Source of the DNA: CAZXYS01 sp964645005
Lineage (GTDB): Bacteria > Bacteroidota > Ignavibacteria > Kapaibacteriales > UBA2268
Assembly: GCA_964645005.1 (NCBI GenBank)
Contig: CAZXYS010000009.1
Location: forward strand, 1-64,000
Reading direction: 5' to 3'
DNA: 64,000 bases
The first letter of the stretch is position 1, and each line of letters opens with the position of its first letter. Position numbers and translations under genes: made by a program. Shown here piece by piece: positions 1-9,445 of this stretch. The notes beneath the pieces were generated by a model that saw nothing but the letters and a program-made list of their open reading frames with translations, had not been told where the DNA came from and did not search any database.

Positions 1-101
1 TATCCAATATCTTTAATAATACCTATCGTGAACATTACATGTTTGAATGGATGCGCGCCCCGGCGCGTAGTTTTAATTTTGGAATTAATTTTAATTTTTA
101 A
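1..101 (+). CDS. TonB-dependent receptor, C-terminal fragment (partial)
   Basis: The first 101 bases, read from base 3, encode about 32 residues ending in ARSFNFGINFNF and a stop codon. A run of alternating hydrophobic residues closing on a terminal phenylalanine is the last strand of an outer-membrane beta-barrel, and a basic/Pro stretch followed by a SFNFG-type strand is common at the end of TonB-dependent receptors. The rest of the gene lies outside the window. It sits 23 bases before a lipoprotein gene on the same strand, a usual receptor-lipoprotein pairing. The substrate cannot be read from this piece; the iron-sulfur protein downstream makes a metal plausible, by inference only. Confidence 0.6.
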   Translation, partial: SNIFNNTYREHYMFEWMRAPARSFNFGINFNF

Positions 102-124
102 TCATAAATATATAGGACAGAACA

Positions 125-883
125 ATGAAATACTTTAATTTATTATTTGTAGCAGCGTTAAGTGTTTTACTTATACTGGCTTCCTGCGAAGAAGATAATA
201 GTGTAAACCCGGGAGCCAACCAACATGACGATGCTTTTGCTGATGTTTATATAAAACATAAAGGGAAACAGGATGGATCGAGATACGGACTGGTTTTTTT
301 TGCCGGCGGGCAGGGACTGACTTCCTGCATTGCAACAGGCCCCGACGGTAATGAATACGAACTTGCAGAATTTTGGAAAGGTGCGGGTAATATGCGCAAC
401 GTAGCATGTGGGAAAAATCCGGATAATAAAATGAAAAAAACAATGCCAACAACCGGAGAATATACCTTTACGCTAACTTTTGAAGACGGGCAAACCATTA
501 CCTTGAATGACGAACTGGAAAACGGGGAAATCCCGGCTATTACTGGCTTAAATGTTACTCATACAGAGGGAACAAAAGAGGTTACAGCTACATGGAATGA
601 GGTAAGCGGAGTTGATAATTATATGGTGAAACTTACTGACAAATACAAAAACGAAAATAAACCCATATTTAATCACAAAACACTTTCATCTTCTGCTACT
701 TCATACACTTTTGATGAAAATACTTCTGATGCATCTCCGGGCTGGAAATCCGGTTTGCCAAATGCAGGAGATACCTGCTACGTTATAGTAACAGCTATGA
801 AGTATGAAGCAGGCGTTCAAGGAGCAGAAAAAGAACAAAACAAACAAATGATTACACCTATAAAATCCAAAATTGTCTGGTAA
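125..883 (+). CDS. lipoprotein with fibronectin type III-like region
   Basis: A 252-residue protein opening with a lipoprotein signal peptide: basic start, hydrophobic stretch, and the lipobox LASC with the acylated cysteine near residue 21. It should be anchored in a membrane facing the periplasm or outside. The second half (about residues 130-252) has the pattern of a fibronectin type III domain, including the VTATWNEVSGVDNYMVKL strands. Residues 35-125 hold a separate region with two cysteines and no family I recognise. It follows the receptor tail and its stop codon shares a base with the next start (TAATG), so the three genes are probably one operon. A substrate-capture role beside the receptor is inference. 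Confidence 0.6.
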   Translation: MKYFNLLFVAALSVLLILASCEEDNSVNPGANQHDDAFADVYIKHKGKQDGSRYGLVFFAGGQGLTSCIATGPDGNEYELAEFWKGAGNMRNVACGKNPDNKMKKTMPTTGEYTFTLTFEDGQTITLNDELENGEIPAITGLNVTHTEGTKEVTATWNEVSGVDNYMVKLTDKYKNENKPIFNHKTLSSSATSYTFDENTSDASPGWKSGLPNAGDTCYVIVTAMKYEAGVQGAEKEQNKQMITPIKSKIVW

Positions 884-2220
884 TGAGCTTTATGAAAAAA
901 ACAAAAGCTGAAAATAATTTTCTTACCAAACTTTTCCGAAGCCGCGCTTTCCCGACAGCATTTCAAATAGTGGGTTTGATTATTTACCTTGCCCTTATTT
1001 GGTTTGCTGTCGGAATTGATGTTCAAAAAGGCATAAGACCTGAAATGTCCATTCGGAATAATATTTCATCGCTGATTATCTGGGGTATATGGCTCCCTTT
1101 GTTGATAATTGTTACTGCCTTTTTGGGAAGGTTATGGTGTGCTGTATGCCCGCTGGAGCTTGTTCAGCAGATAGGTAATTATTTAGGGACAAAAGTATTC
1201 AGGCGTTTTTTTCAGATGCCCGTATTTTTTCGCAATGGCATGGTAGCGGTTGTTTTGTTTGCCCTGTTACATTTTTTACTAATCGCTGTACGCTACCCGC
1301 AGGTAACCGGAAATTCAGCTACTTTGCTTGCGGGATTGCTGCTTTTCGCATTTTTTATTTCCTTATTTTTTGGCAACCGTGTGTTTTGTAAATATTTTTG
1401 CCCTGCCAACATGCTCATTGGCCTAATTGGCCGCAGGAGTATGCTTAAACTTGTACATAAGAAAAATAACACCAACGCAAACCATGAATCATTTATTAAT
1501 AGCTGCCCAAGCAAGCTGAATACCAAAAATTTAAAAGATTCATCGGAGTGCACCCTGTGCGCAAAATGTGTAAAAGCCAACAAAAGCATGAACCCTGTAT
1601 TACGCCCCATGCCGACAATCCCTAACGACTCTGTTAAAGAGTACAAGGGCGCTATGCTTATGGCTTTTGTGCTTTGGGGTTTTGTGCTGGAGCATATTTT
1701 TCACGGGTGGGAAGCCGGAAATCGTTATTATGGCTATTTGCCCCAACTCGTTAAAAGCAGTATAGGCATTAAAGCACTTGGAGGCTGGATTGAAGCCGTA
1801 TGGGCTATGATTGTTATACCATCTGTATTCGTGTTGATAATTACTATTGTCGGAAAAATTGTCAATGTCCGCTTAAAAATTAGTGAAATATGGGAGCGCA
1901 CAACATTGCCGTCAATTACAATTGTAACAGGGTTGTACCTTGGTTTATCGCTTCACAAGTTTAATGAGTGGGTTGTACATTTCGGTATAGCTTTAGAAAA
2001 TTTGAAAAATCAACTAACCTCGTCTTTATTGCCCGAATCATTCTTTTTACTTAAAATCCACCAAAGAGGAAATGGTATGCATAAACACGATCACGACCAC
2101 GGCGCAGGCCTTTTACCCGAGGGTGTTTGGATGGGGATTGCTTTAGTATTTTTTTCCCTGTTTTTGTATTTTGCCTTTAAAGAAATTTATAAATTGAATA
2201 ATTATAAACATAAGCAATAA
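883..2220 (+). CDS. NapH/NosR-like membrane iron-sulfur protein with His-rich tail
   Basis: A 445-residue polytopic membrane protein. Between membrane segments it carries cysteine motifs typical of the NapH/NosR/CcoG polyferredoxin families: WCAVCP near residues 85-90 and FCKYFCP further on, followed by SCP and CTLCAKC. Known relatives pass electrons from quinol to periplasmic reductases. The later ferredoxin-like cluster lacks the usual fourth cysteine-proline, so its cluster content is uncertain. Near the C-terminus is HKHDHDHG, a likely metal-binding stretch before a last membrane helix. Translation is coupled to the lipoprotein before it; a second ATG 9 bases downstream is an alternative start. 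With the receptor and lipoproteins this suggests a metal acquisition or metal reduction operon, but the electron acceptor is not in the window. Confidence 0.7.
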   Translation: MSFMKKTKAENNFLTKLFRSRAFPTAFQIVGLIIYLALIWFAVGIDVQKGIRPEMSIRNNISSLIIWGIWLPLLIIVTAFLGRLWCAVCPLELVQQIGNYLGTKVFRRFFQMPVFFRNGMVAVVLFALLHFLLIAVRYPQVTGNSATLLAGLLLFAFFISLFFGNRVFCKYFCPANMLIGLIGRRSMLKLVHKKNNTNANHESFINSCPSKLNTKNLKDSSECTLCAKCVKANKSMNPVLRPMPTIPNDSVKEYKGAMLMAFVLWGFVLEHIFHGWEAGNRYYGYLPQLVKSSIGIKALGGWIEAVWAMIVIPSVFVLIITIVGKIVNVRLKISEIWERTTLPSITIVTGLYLGLSLHKFNEWVVHFGIALENLKNQLTSSLLPESFFLLKIHQRGNGMHKHDHDHGAGLLPEGVWMGIALVFFSLFLYFAFKEIYKLNNYKHKQ

Positions 2221-2244
2221 TGCTTAAAATAAAAGGAGATAGGT

Positions 2245-2514
2245 ATGAATAAAATTATTTCAATTATCGTTTTGGCAGCCGTTTTGTTTTCGGTAAATGC
2301 CTGCAATCAAACAAACAACAAGCAAAACAATCAAACAGAAAAGCCGGAAAAAGCAGAAAATTACTTATCCGTTGATGATGTATTTACGCAAGGTGAATCA
2401 TTATCCGGTAAAACCGTTCATGTGGAAGGCATTGATAATTATAATGATGGCAGCAGCTTTTATGTCATTGAACTCGGCTGTAGAGGATACACTTGCAGGG
2501 AAAATAACTCATAA
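2245..2514 (+). pseudogene. truncated lipoprotein (OB-fold-like), 3' end lost
   Basis: A strong Shine-Dalgarno (AAGGAGATAG) precedes a lipoprotein signal with lipobox VNAC. Residues 40-60 (SVDDVFTQGESLSGKTVHVEGI) match the opening of a small lipoprotein family of Bacteroidota in which this strand pair leads into an OB-fold-like core with conserved Cys and His. Here that core is missing. After about base 2431 the frame continues with DNYNDGSS and stops at 2514, while another frame takes over as the start of the next gene. The protein is therefore probably cut short at 89 residues by a junction that fused two unrelated sequences. If translated, it would be a non-functional stub. Confidence 0.6.
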
Positions 2515-4393
2515 AAAAAGTGGTCAACCCTTAACCGGTGTTACGGTTAAAGCCATAGATGAAGACACGACTTTAACCACTATTACCGATCGATATGGTT
2601 ATTATGAATTTGATGCAAAACCGGGGAAATATAACATAACTGTTGTTTATTTTATACATACGGATACCACAATAAGTAATGTAGAAATATCTGTACAGCG
2701 TAAAGAGTTGAATATTCAGATCATTCCGAATACAATGTCCCATTATGAGTTAGAGAAGCATCTGGGACCCGAATTTGAAGACACATCCCCCGAAAAAAAA
2801 TACAGAAGATTCAAATCATCGGCAGCGCCCGGTCATGCTGAGGCTGCACCACTATCACCGTCAAGTGACGGTTCTTCGAAAAAAGAACGTGGAAAGAGCC
2901 CTGAATATGAATTGGATCGCAGATCTGCTGAAGGCGGTGAAGGGCTGGATATTGACAGAAGCAAGATTGAAACTGATTCAAAGCGGGGAGACGAAGATAC
3001 CTGGCATTCATCTTCGGAAGGCAAAGCCGGCGTCCTCACCTCCGGTGAAGTCAACGACTTCCGCAAGTGGGATTTGTGGAAAGATATAGCCGCAGAAAAG
3101 CTGCAAGAATACAGACAGTTGTGGACTATCAAACCGGTGGACAGATATACGGTGCAGCTTACTACCCGCGATGGCAAACCAATGCTCGACTGCCCCGTAC
3201 AGCTTGTCTCGCCCAACGACGAAGTGATCTGGTCCGGCAGAACTGATAACACCGGCAAAGCCGAGCTATGGGTAAATTTATTCGATGATAGATTTGCGCA
3301 TCAGAGCGGCTTAAAAATAAATGTGATTCATGAAAGTGAAATTCAGCAGATTGACAATATCAAGAATTTTCATGATGGGATCAATCATTTCATGGTGGAT
3401 ACCCGCTGCAATGTGCCGGAGAACCTGGATATTCTATTCGCTGTAGATGCTACCGGTTCAATGGGCGATGAAATTGATTATCTCAAAGCCGAACTGAAAG
3501 ATATAATCGCTAAAATCAAGGAAAAGCATGATGAAATCAATGTCAATCTTGGCAGTATTTTCTACCGTGACATAAAGGATGAATACATAGTTCGTACAAG
3601 TGACCTGTCGACAGAGATTGATGAGACGGCAGCATTCATTGGGAATCAAAGAGCCGGCGGCGGCGGAGATAATCCCGAAGCCGTAGAGATGTGTATGCAG
3701 ACCGCCGTCAATGAAATCAGCTGGAGCGAGCGGGCGATTTCGCGGCTGATGTTCCTCATACTCGATGCGCCGCCCCACGACAAGCCTGAAGTTAAAACTA
3801 AATTGAAAGAGATAACGGCGCGTGCGGCAATGGCAGGAATAAGAGTGATACCCGTCACATGCAGCGGCATTGATAAGAGCTCGGAATACCTCATGCGTTC
3901 GATAGCTCTTGCTACGAACGGCACTTACGTTTTCCTGACCGACCACAGCGGCGTTGGCGGCTCTCATATTGAACCTACGACTGATAAATATGATGTGGAA
4001 TTGTTGAATGACCTGTTCATCAGGCTGATCGATCAGTTTACGGTTACGCCGTCCTGCCGCCGCGACGAACCTATCGCAGGCGAAGAGGCAAACGACAACA
4101 TCTATAATAACGGCGAACAAGCTGTAGATGAATCGAATCCGGATTACAGCGACATAGTCAAAATGATAAATTGCTATCCTAATCCCACTAACGGCGCGTT
4201 GACCATAGATATCCTCGATTCGCCGGACGAGATGTACCTTGTGGACATTGCCGGAAAAATCCTGCAGCGCTTTAGTAATCCTTTGCCGGGGAAGACTATG
4301 GTGGATTTGAACAGCTGCCCGACGGGGATTTACTTCATCAAATATCTCGCCGCCGGCAAGTGGGCAAGCCGGAAGATATTGCTGCACAGGTGA
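2420..4393 (+). CDS. secreted von Willebrand A protein with type IX sorting domain
   Basis: From an ATG at 2420 the reading frame gives MWKALIIIMMAAAF, which behaves as a signal peptide, then a carboxypeptidase-regulatory-like beta domain (DTLAGKITHKKSG onward). A charged linker rich in Ser, Glu and Lys follows, then a von Willebrand A domain whose metal site DATGS lies at about residues 343-347. The C-terminus (CYPNPTNG ... GIYFIKY) is a type IX secretion sorting domain, so the product is probably exported and surface-attached or released. The frame stays open to 2297, but that part overlaps the preceding lipoprotein in another frame and is probably not real. The native start was likely lost at the junction near 2431, and no good ribosome site precedes 2420, so expression is doubtful. 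Confidence 0.65.
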   Translation: MWKALIIIMMAAAFMSLNSAVEDTLAGKITHKKSGQPLTGVTVKAIDEDTTLTTITDRYGYYEFDAKPGKYNITVVYFIHTDTTISNVEISVQRKELNIQIIPNTMSHYELEKHLGPEFEDTSPEKKYRRFKSSAAPGHAEAAPLSPSSDGSSKKERGKSPEYELDRRSAEGGEGLDIDRSKIETDSKRGDEDTWHSSSEGKAGVLTSGEVNDFRKWDLWKDIAAEKLQEYRQLWTIKPVDRYTVQLTTRDGKPMLDCPVQLVSPNDEVIWSGRTDNTGKAELWVNLFDDRFAHQSGLKINVIHESEIQQIDNIKNFHDGINHFMVDTRCNVPENLDILFAVDATGSMGDEIDYLKAELKDIIAKIKEKHDEINVNLGSIFYRDIKDEYIVRTSDLSTEIDETAAFIGNQRAGGGGDNPEAVEMCMQTAVNEISWSERAISRLMFLILDAPPHDKPEVKTKLKEITARAAMAGIRVIPVTCSGIDKSSEYLMRSIALATNGTYVFLTDHSGVGGSHIEPTTDKYDVELLNDLFIRLIDQFTVTPSCRRDEPIAGEEANDNIYNNGEQAVDESNPDYSDIVKMINCYPNPTNGALTIDILDSPDEMYLVDIAGKILQRFSNPLPGKTMVDLNSCPTGIYFIKYLAAGKWASRKILLHR

Positions 4394-4515
4394 ATCGTTT
4401 TGAATTAGAGATAGATGAATATTTAATTTATTCTTTTTTGATTATCATTTAAATATGCTTTATTTTTATCTTTAAATGGTATATCAAAAAGAAAATTTGT
4501 ATAATTTTATTTCTA

Positions 4516-7500
4516 ATGAACTCAAATTTTGCAGACTACACCAACTCATTACAATCCGCACCGCTCGACGAAATCACCGAGCATACGCACCGCTCCGTCC
4601 TGGAAAATCTGCTTAATGAAGCAGCACAAGAGGTCAGCCAAGATATAAAAGTGCTGCATGAACCTAAGCGGACTGGTGAGTTCGGCTCGCCGGATTTTAA
4701 GGTGTACAATGCGAGAGGTATTATTGGGTATGTGGAAAATAAGAAAATAGGCGAAAACCTTGATGAAACCAGGAAATCCGACCAGATAAAGCGCTATAAG
4801 AATCTTTCCGGCAATATTCTTATTACGAATTATACTGAGTTCATGCTAATCAAAGGCAGTCAGGTAGTTGCAAGGGAAGTGCTATGCTTTCCGTCCGACC
4901 TTGAAAATCGCCGTTTTAAACCGAGTTCAGATAAGGTTCAATCTGTCGTTTCACTGCTTACAAAATTCTTTGACTCAGCGCCTATTGGTATTGGAAGAGC
5001 CGATGAATTTGCAAAAGCGCTCGCTATAAGAAGTCATTATCTGCGGGACTTTCTTATTGAAGAACTCGATGCGCAGGAAGAAAATGCGAAACTGCGGGAT
5101 AAGCTCTGGGGATTGAAAGATAATATGCAGAATCATATCTTCAATGAGCTCACCAACAGGGAATTTGCGGATGCTTATGCTCAGATGCTTGCTTATGGGC
5201 TCTTCCTCGCTAAGCTCAATGCCGATACTAAAGAGATCAACCTGCGAAATGTCGATAGCTTTATTCCCGGTTCATTTGCTCTTATACGAGAACTTGTCGA
5301 GTTTCTAAAGATATTGGAAGGTGGCGAACACTATAAGAAGGTAAAATGGATTGTCGAGGAAATTCTAAGTATTATCAATAATCTTGACCTGCCGGCAATA
5401 ACCGAAACCCTTACATTTGTAAGAAAGCAAAAATATTTGGAGCAGGATGAGGAAATGAAGCTGCTGTTTGAGAAAGATCCTTATGTTTACTTTTATGAGG
5501 ACTATCTTGCAGCTTTCGATAGAGACCTGCGCAAGTCGAAAGGTGTTTATTACACGCCGCCGCCTGTTGTGAATTTTATAATCAGAGCGATTGATGATAT
5601 TCTCAAGCGTGATTTCGCCATTTCAGATGGCTTTGCCGACCGCAATCAGGTAACTGTTCTGGATTTTGCTGCAGGTACGGGTACTTTTATACTTCAAATA
5701 CTGCAAAAGGTTTTTGAGAGTCTGCCTGCGGAATCCGGCAAGAGAGACCAGGTCGTAAAAGAACATATCCTTAAAAACATTTATGGATTTGAATACCTTA
5801 TAGCGCCATATACTATTGCTCATTTGAAACTTTCGCAGTTTCTAAAGGATCAAGGGTACGAAATGTCTGATGATGAGAGACTGCAAATTTACCTTACAAA
5901 TACTCTTGAGCCGGTAAAAAGTCAGATAGATTACAACTTCCCTGAACTTTCAAGAGAAGGAAAGAATGCAAATGAAATAAAAGAAAAGCCAATTCTCGTA
6001 ATCACAGGGAATCCGCCCTATTCCTATGTTTCAAAAAATACAGGTAAATGGATAACTGATCTCGTCAGGGATTATTATTTTGTCGATGGTAAAAAATTGG
6101 ATGAGAGAAATCCCAAAGGGTTGCAGGATGACTACGTTAAGTTCATTCGTTTTGCCCAATGGAAAATAGAGCAGGCTGGCGAAGGAATTGTCGGCATTAT
6201 TACCAACCATTCCTTCCTTGACAATCCTACATTCCGGGGAATGCGGCAGTCATTAATGAATACATTTGACCAAATGTATTTCCTTGATCTTCACGGCAAC
6301 GCCAAAAAGAAAGAGAAAACCCCTGAAGGCGGAAAAGATGAGAACGTATTTGATATTGAGCAGGGTGTTGCAATATCGATCATGGTAAAGAAAAAGGGGT
6401 TGAAAAAAGGTATCTATCAGTCAGATTTTTATGGACTTAGGAAAGAAAAGTATAACCTTGCGATAGATAATAGTATCGAGTCTATAGATTGGATAAAATT
6501 AGTTCCGCAAACACCTTATTACTTCTTTAGAAATCACGGATATTTGAAAAACAAGGAATATCATAATTTTATATCCGTAAGAAATATGTTCGATATTCAT
6601 ATTGATGGTATTAAAACACATAGAGATCATTTTGCAATTGGCTTTAATAATGAAGAGGTATTGAATAGAATCAAAGATTTTATAAATATAAAAATAGATG
6701 ATAAGGAAATTTCCACTAAATATAATATCAAAGATACAAGGGATTGGAAGATTAATAAAAATAGAATGGAACTATCAAAATATAAAAGTTTAAAAAAATA
6801 TTTAAAAAGAATAAATTATAAACCTTTTGATTCAAGAGTGATTTTCTATGATAAAACAATTGTAGAACTACCAAGACCATTGTTAAAGAAAAATTTATTA
6901 CGAAAAAACTATGGCTTAGCTATTGGTCGAGCCGGACAAAATGTAGGCATACATTATCTATGGAATTTATGTTTTATTACAAATATCATTTCCGATACGA
7001 ATTTGTTCAGAAGAGGTGGTGCAACCATATATCCTTTATTCATTTACGACACTGAAAAGGAAGATTTGTTCAATAATAATGGTAATGAAAAGGAAGAAAA
7101 TTTCAAATCCGAATTTAGAAAAACCATTGATTCAAAATATAGAGAAAGACAGAAACACAGAAAAGAACCAACAACAGATAATCCCTTGCCCGAAGAAATT
7201 TTAGGCTATATCTATGCTGTGCTTCATTCACCAACCTACAGAGAAAAATATTCCGAATTCCTGAAAAGTGACTTCCCCCGCATACCTTTCACCGACGATG
7301 AAGGCAAATTCTATCTATTAGCCGATCTGGGCTGGGACTTAATACAAAAACACCTGATGAATGATATTCCGAAAGACGGCAAATATGCCGAACTGGGAAA
7401 CTACATGGGCAAAGGAATCAATGAAGTAATAAAACCGGATTATAACGAAAGTCAACAGCGCCTATACATCAACAAAAATCAGTATTTCGACAACGTACCG

Positions 7501-7680
7501 CCGGAAGTGTACGAATTTTATATCGGAGGCTACCAGGTACTCAACAAATATCTCAAAGACCGCAAGGGACGCACTCTATCCCTCGACGAAATAGAAAATG
7601 TCGAGAACGTAGTGAAAATCCTTGCTTTCACCATAGATCAAATGGAAAGAATAGATGAAGAAACGAGGCAGTGGATTTAA
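4516..7680 (+). CDS. type ISP/IIG-like restriction-methylase fusion (helicase-free)
   Basis: One 1,054-residue chain combines cleavage and adenine methylation. Residues 1-130 fit a PD-(D/E)xK nuclease: SPD with D60, ENK with E74 and K76, then a Gln near 90. A helical spacer leads to the N6-adenine methylase: motif X region KGVYYTPP, motif I DFAAGTGTF (383-391) and motif IV NPPY (499-502). The last 450 residues resemble the type ISP target-recognition end. No helicase domain is present, unlike the large ISP enzymes such as LlaBIII. The presumed recognition part (about 6400-7150) is visibly more AT-rich than the two ends, as expected if it has been exchanged. There is no separate methylase or specificity gene nearby, so it should act alone. 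Confidence 0.85.
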   Translation: MNSNFADYTNSLQSAPLDEITEHTHRSVLENLLNEAAQEVSQDIKVLHEPKRTGEFGSPDFKVYNARGIIGYVENKKIGENLDETRKSDQIKRYKNLSGNILITNYTEFMLIKGSQVVAREVLCFPSDLENRRFKPSSDKVQSVVSLLTKFFDSAPIGIGRADEFAKALAIRSHYLRDFLIEELDAQEENAKLRDKLWGLKDNMQNHIFNELTNREFADAYAQMLAYGLFLAKLNADTKEINLRNVDSFIPGSFALIRELVEFLKILEGGEHYKKVKWIVEEILSIINNLDLPAITETLTFVRKQKYLEQDEEMKLLFEKDPYVYFYEDYLAAFDRDLRKSKGVYYTPPPVVNFIIRAIDDILKRDFAISDGFADRNQVTVLDFAAGTGTFILQILQKVFESLPAESGKRDQVVKEHILKNIYGFEYLIAPYTIAHLKLSQFLKDQGYEMSDDERLQIYLTNTLEPVKSQIDYNFPELSREGKNANEIKEKPILVITGNPPYSYVSKNTGKWITDLVRDYYFVDGKKLDERNPKGLQDDYVKFIRFAQWKIEQAGEGIVGIITNHSFLDNPTFRGMRQSLMNTFDQMYFLDLHGNAKKKEKTPEGGKDENVFDIEQGVAISIMVKKKGLKKGIYQSDFYGLRKEKYNLAIDNSIESIDWIKLVPQTPYYFFRNHGYLKNKEYHNFISVRNMFDIHIDGIKTHRDHFAIGFNNEEVLNRIKDFINIKIDDKEISTKYNIKDTRDWKINKNRMELSKYKSLKKYLKRINYKPFDSRVIFYDKTIVELPRPLLKKNLLRKNYGLAIGRAGQNVGIHYLWNLCFITNIISDTNLFRRGGATIYPLFIYDTEKEDLFNNNGNEKEENFKSEFRKTIDSKYRERQKHRKEPTTDNPLPEEILGYIYAVLHSPTYREKYSEFLKSDFPRIPFTDDEGKFYLLADLGWDLIQKHLMNDIPKDGKYAELGNYMGKGINEVIKPDYNESQQRLYINKNQYFDNVPPEVYEFYIGGYQVLNKYLKDRKGRTLSLDEIENVENVVKILAFTIDQMERIDEETRQWI

Positions 7681-7856
7681 TAGCATATCATTAAATACGC
7701 ATGATGTAATAAATTTAAGTTTTTATTAATTAATCATCGTTAAAATTAAAAAACAAAATCAAACATCCCGATTTCGTAAAAAAACTATTCTTTTTTTGGT
7801 TAATTTTTTTTACTTTACGGAAATTATAAATTTTTAGAACAAATTCTATCTGAAAT

Positions 7857-9134
7857 ATGAAAATACTACTTATCGGCGGAGGTGGACGAGAACACGCAAT
7901 GGCATTTGCTCTTGCAAATTCGGATTCAATGACGAAACTATATTGCGCACCCGGAAATCCGGGGATCCTTAATCATGCGGAAAAAGCTGAAATAAATATC
8001 AAGAAATTTGATGAGATCAGCGATTTTTGCAAGGGAAAAGAGATCGATCTGGTGGTGGTTGGTCCCGAACTGCCGCTTGCCGAAGGGTTGGCAGACTATC
8101 TCAATGAGCGGGATATAAAGATATTCGGTCCGCAAACATTTGCCGCACAGTTGGAAACATCCAAGGGATTCGCCAAGCAATTTATGAAGAAATATAATAT
8201 TCCCACGGCGGCTTTCGAAACATTCAACTTCGAAGAAGCTGAGAAAACGCATCAGTATATAAATGAACTTAAGGCGCCGATAGTGCTGAAAGCTGACGGA
8301 CTTGCGGCTGGGAAAGGTGTTGTCATCTGTCAGTCGCACGACGAAGCGCACGAAGTCATCGACGATATGTTCGGCGGCTCATTCGGCGAATCCGGCAAAA
8401 AGCTGGTCATCGAAGAATTCCTGGAAGGGGAGGAAGCTTCTATTCTCGCTATCACCGACGGGGAGGATTATATCACGCTGGCACCGTCGCAGGATCATAA
8501 GCGAATACTCGACGGCGACCGCGGTAAAAATACCGGCGGCATGGGCGCGTATGCACCGGCGCCCGTCGTCAACGATGAGATCAAAGATAAAGTCTGCAAT
8601 CAAATAATTGAGCCGACAATAAAAGGTATAGCGGAAGAAGGGCAGAAATTCGTCGGCTGCCTGTATGCGGGACTTATGATACGCGATGGGCAGCCCAATG
8701 TTATTGAATATAATGTGCGTCTGGGCGATCCCGAAGCTCAGGCAGTGCTGCCGCTCTTTGACGGCGATTTTGCTGCTCTGCTTTACAGTGCAGCTAATGG
8801 TAAACTGGATAAATCTACTGTTAAAGATGTTAAAATTTCCGTAGCATGCTGCGTAGTGCTTGCTTCTTATGGTTATCCATTTAAGTATGAGAAATGGTAT
8901 CCAATAACCGGAATTAAGGAAGCCGAAGCACAGGGCGCAATTATTTATCATGCAGGGACTGCCCTCAAGAACGGTCAATTATTTTCGTCAGGGGGACGTG
9001 TTCTCGGGGTTACTGCTCTCGGGGCGGATATCAAAGAAGCGATAGAGAAAACATACAAGGCTGTAGATACTGTTCATTTTGAAAATAAATACTTCAGAAG
9101 GGATATCGGCGCAAAGGCGTTGAAGCATCATTAA
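7857..9134 (+). CDS. purD: phosphoribosylamine--glycine ligase
   Basis: A 425-residue enzyme of purine synthesis (GAR synthetase) joining glycine to 5-phosphoribosylamine with ATP. It shows the N-terminal GGGGREHA loop (residues 7-14), the ATP-grasp centre with VIEEFLEGEE and NTGGMGAY, and the late ATP/metal motif VIEYNVRLGDPEAQ. Length is normal for the family. It stands alone between the restriction gene and a peptidase gene, with a clear terminator just after it. No other pur gene is in the window. Confidence 0.97.
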   Translation: MKILLIGGGGREHAMAFALANSDSMTKLYCAPGNPGILNHAEKAEINIKKFDEISDFCKGKEIDLVVVGPELPLAEGLADYLNERDIKIFGPQTFAAQLETSKGFAKQFMKKYNIPTAAFETFNFEEAEKTHQYINELKAPIVLKADGLAAGKGVVICQSHDEAHEVIDDMFGGSFGESGKKLVIEEFLEGEEASILAITDGEDYITLAPSQDHKRILDGDRGKNTGGMGAYAPAPVVNDEIKDKVCNQIIEPTIKGIAEEGQKFVGCLYAGLMIRDGQPNVIEYNVRLGDPEAQAVLPLFDGDFAALLYSAANGKLDKSTVKDVKISVACCVVLASYGYPFKYEKWYPITGIKEAEAQGAIIYHAGTALKNGQLFSSGGRVLGVTALGADIKEAIEKTYKAVDTVHFENKYFRRDIGAKALKHH

Positions 9135-9157
9135 ACAAAAATTTTCATTTTTAAAAT

Positions 9158-9201
9158 AAAGGCAGAACCAATATATGATACAAGTGGTTTTGCCTTTTTT
9201 T
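9158..9201 (+). terminator. rho-independent terminator after purD
   Basis: AAGGCAGAACCA and TGGTTTTGCCTT pair almost perfectly around a short loop and run into seven T residues. It lies 24 bases after the purD stop codon and reads in the purD direction. The rest of the gap to 9445 shows no convincing gene; a 68-codon frame there lacks a ribosome site and protein-like composition. Confidence 0.85.
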
Positions 9202-9445
9202 ATAATTGCACTAAAATTCAACTATTCAATGAATTTCATTTATACGAGGATCATTGTGAGAAGTGCAGCGATGAAGAAATCCAAAAATGTAGATTGCTTC
9301 GCTCCGTTAGTAATGATTTACTTTCGCTTCTTAATTCTCTCAAATGAAAAATCCAGTGAAAAACGTATGGCAATTATTTGAAAAATGGTAAATCTTGGAT
9401 ATTTTGCCAAATTATCATTAACATAATTAATAATAACATATTGAA

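Noticed and set aside
3458..4387. A 309-codon open frame on the minus strand across the VWA gene
   Set aside because: It mirrors the coding frame of the VWA gene, has no ribosome site and no protein-like composition.
9175..9381. A 68-codon frame between purD and the peptidase
   Set aside because: It overlaps the purD terminator, lacks a ribosome site and does not look like protein.
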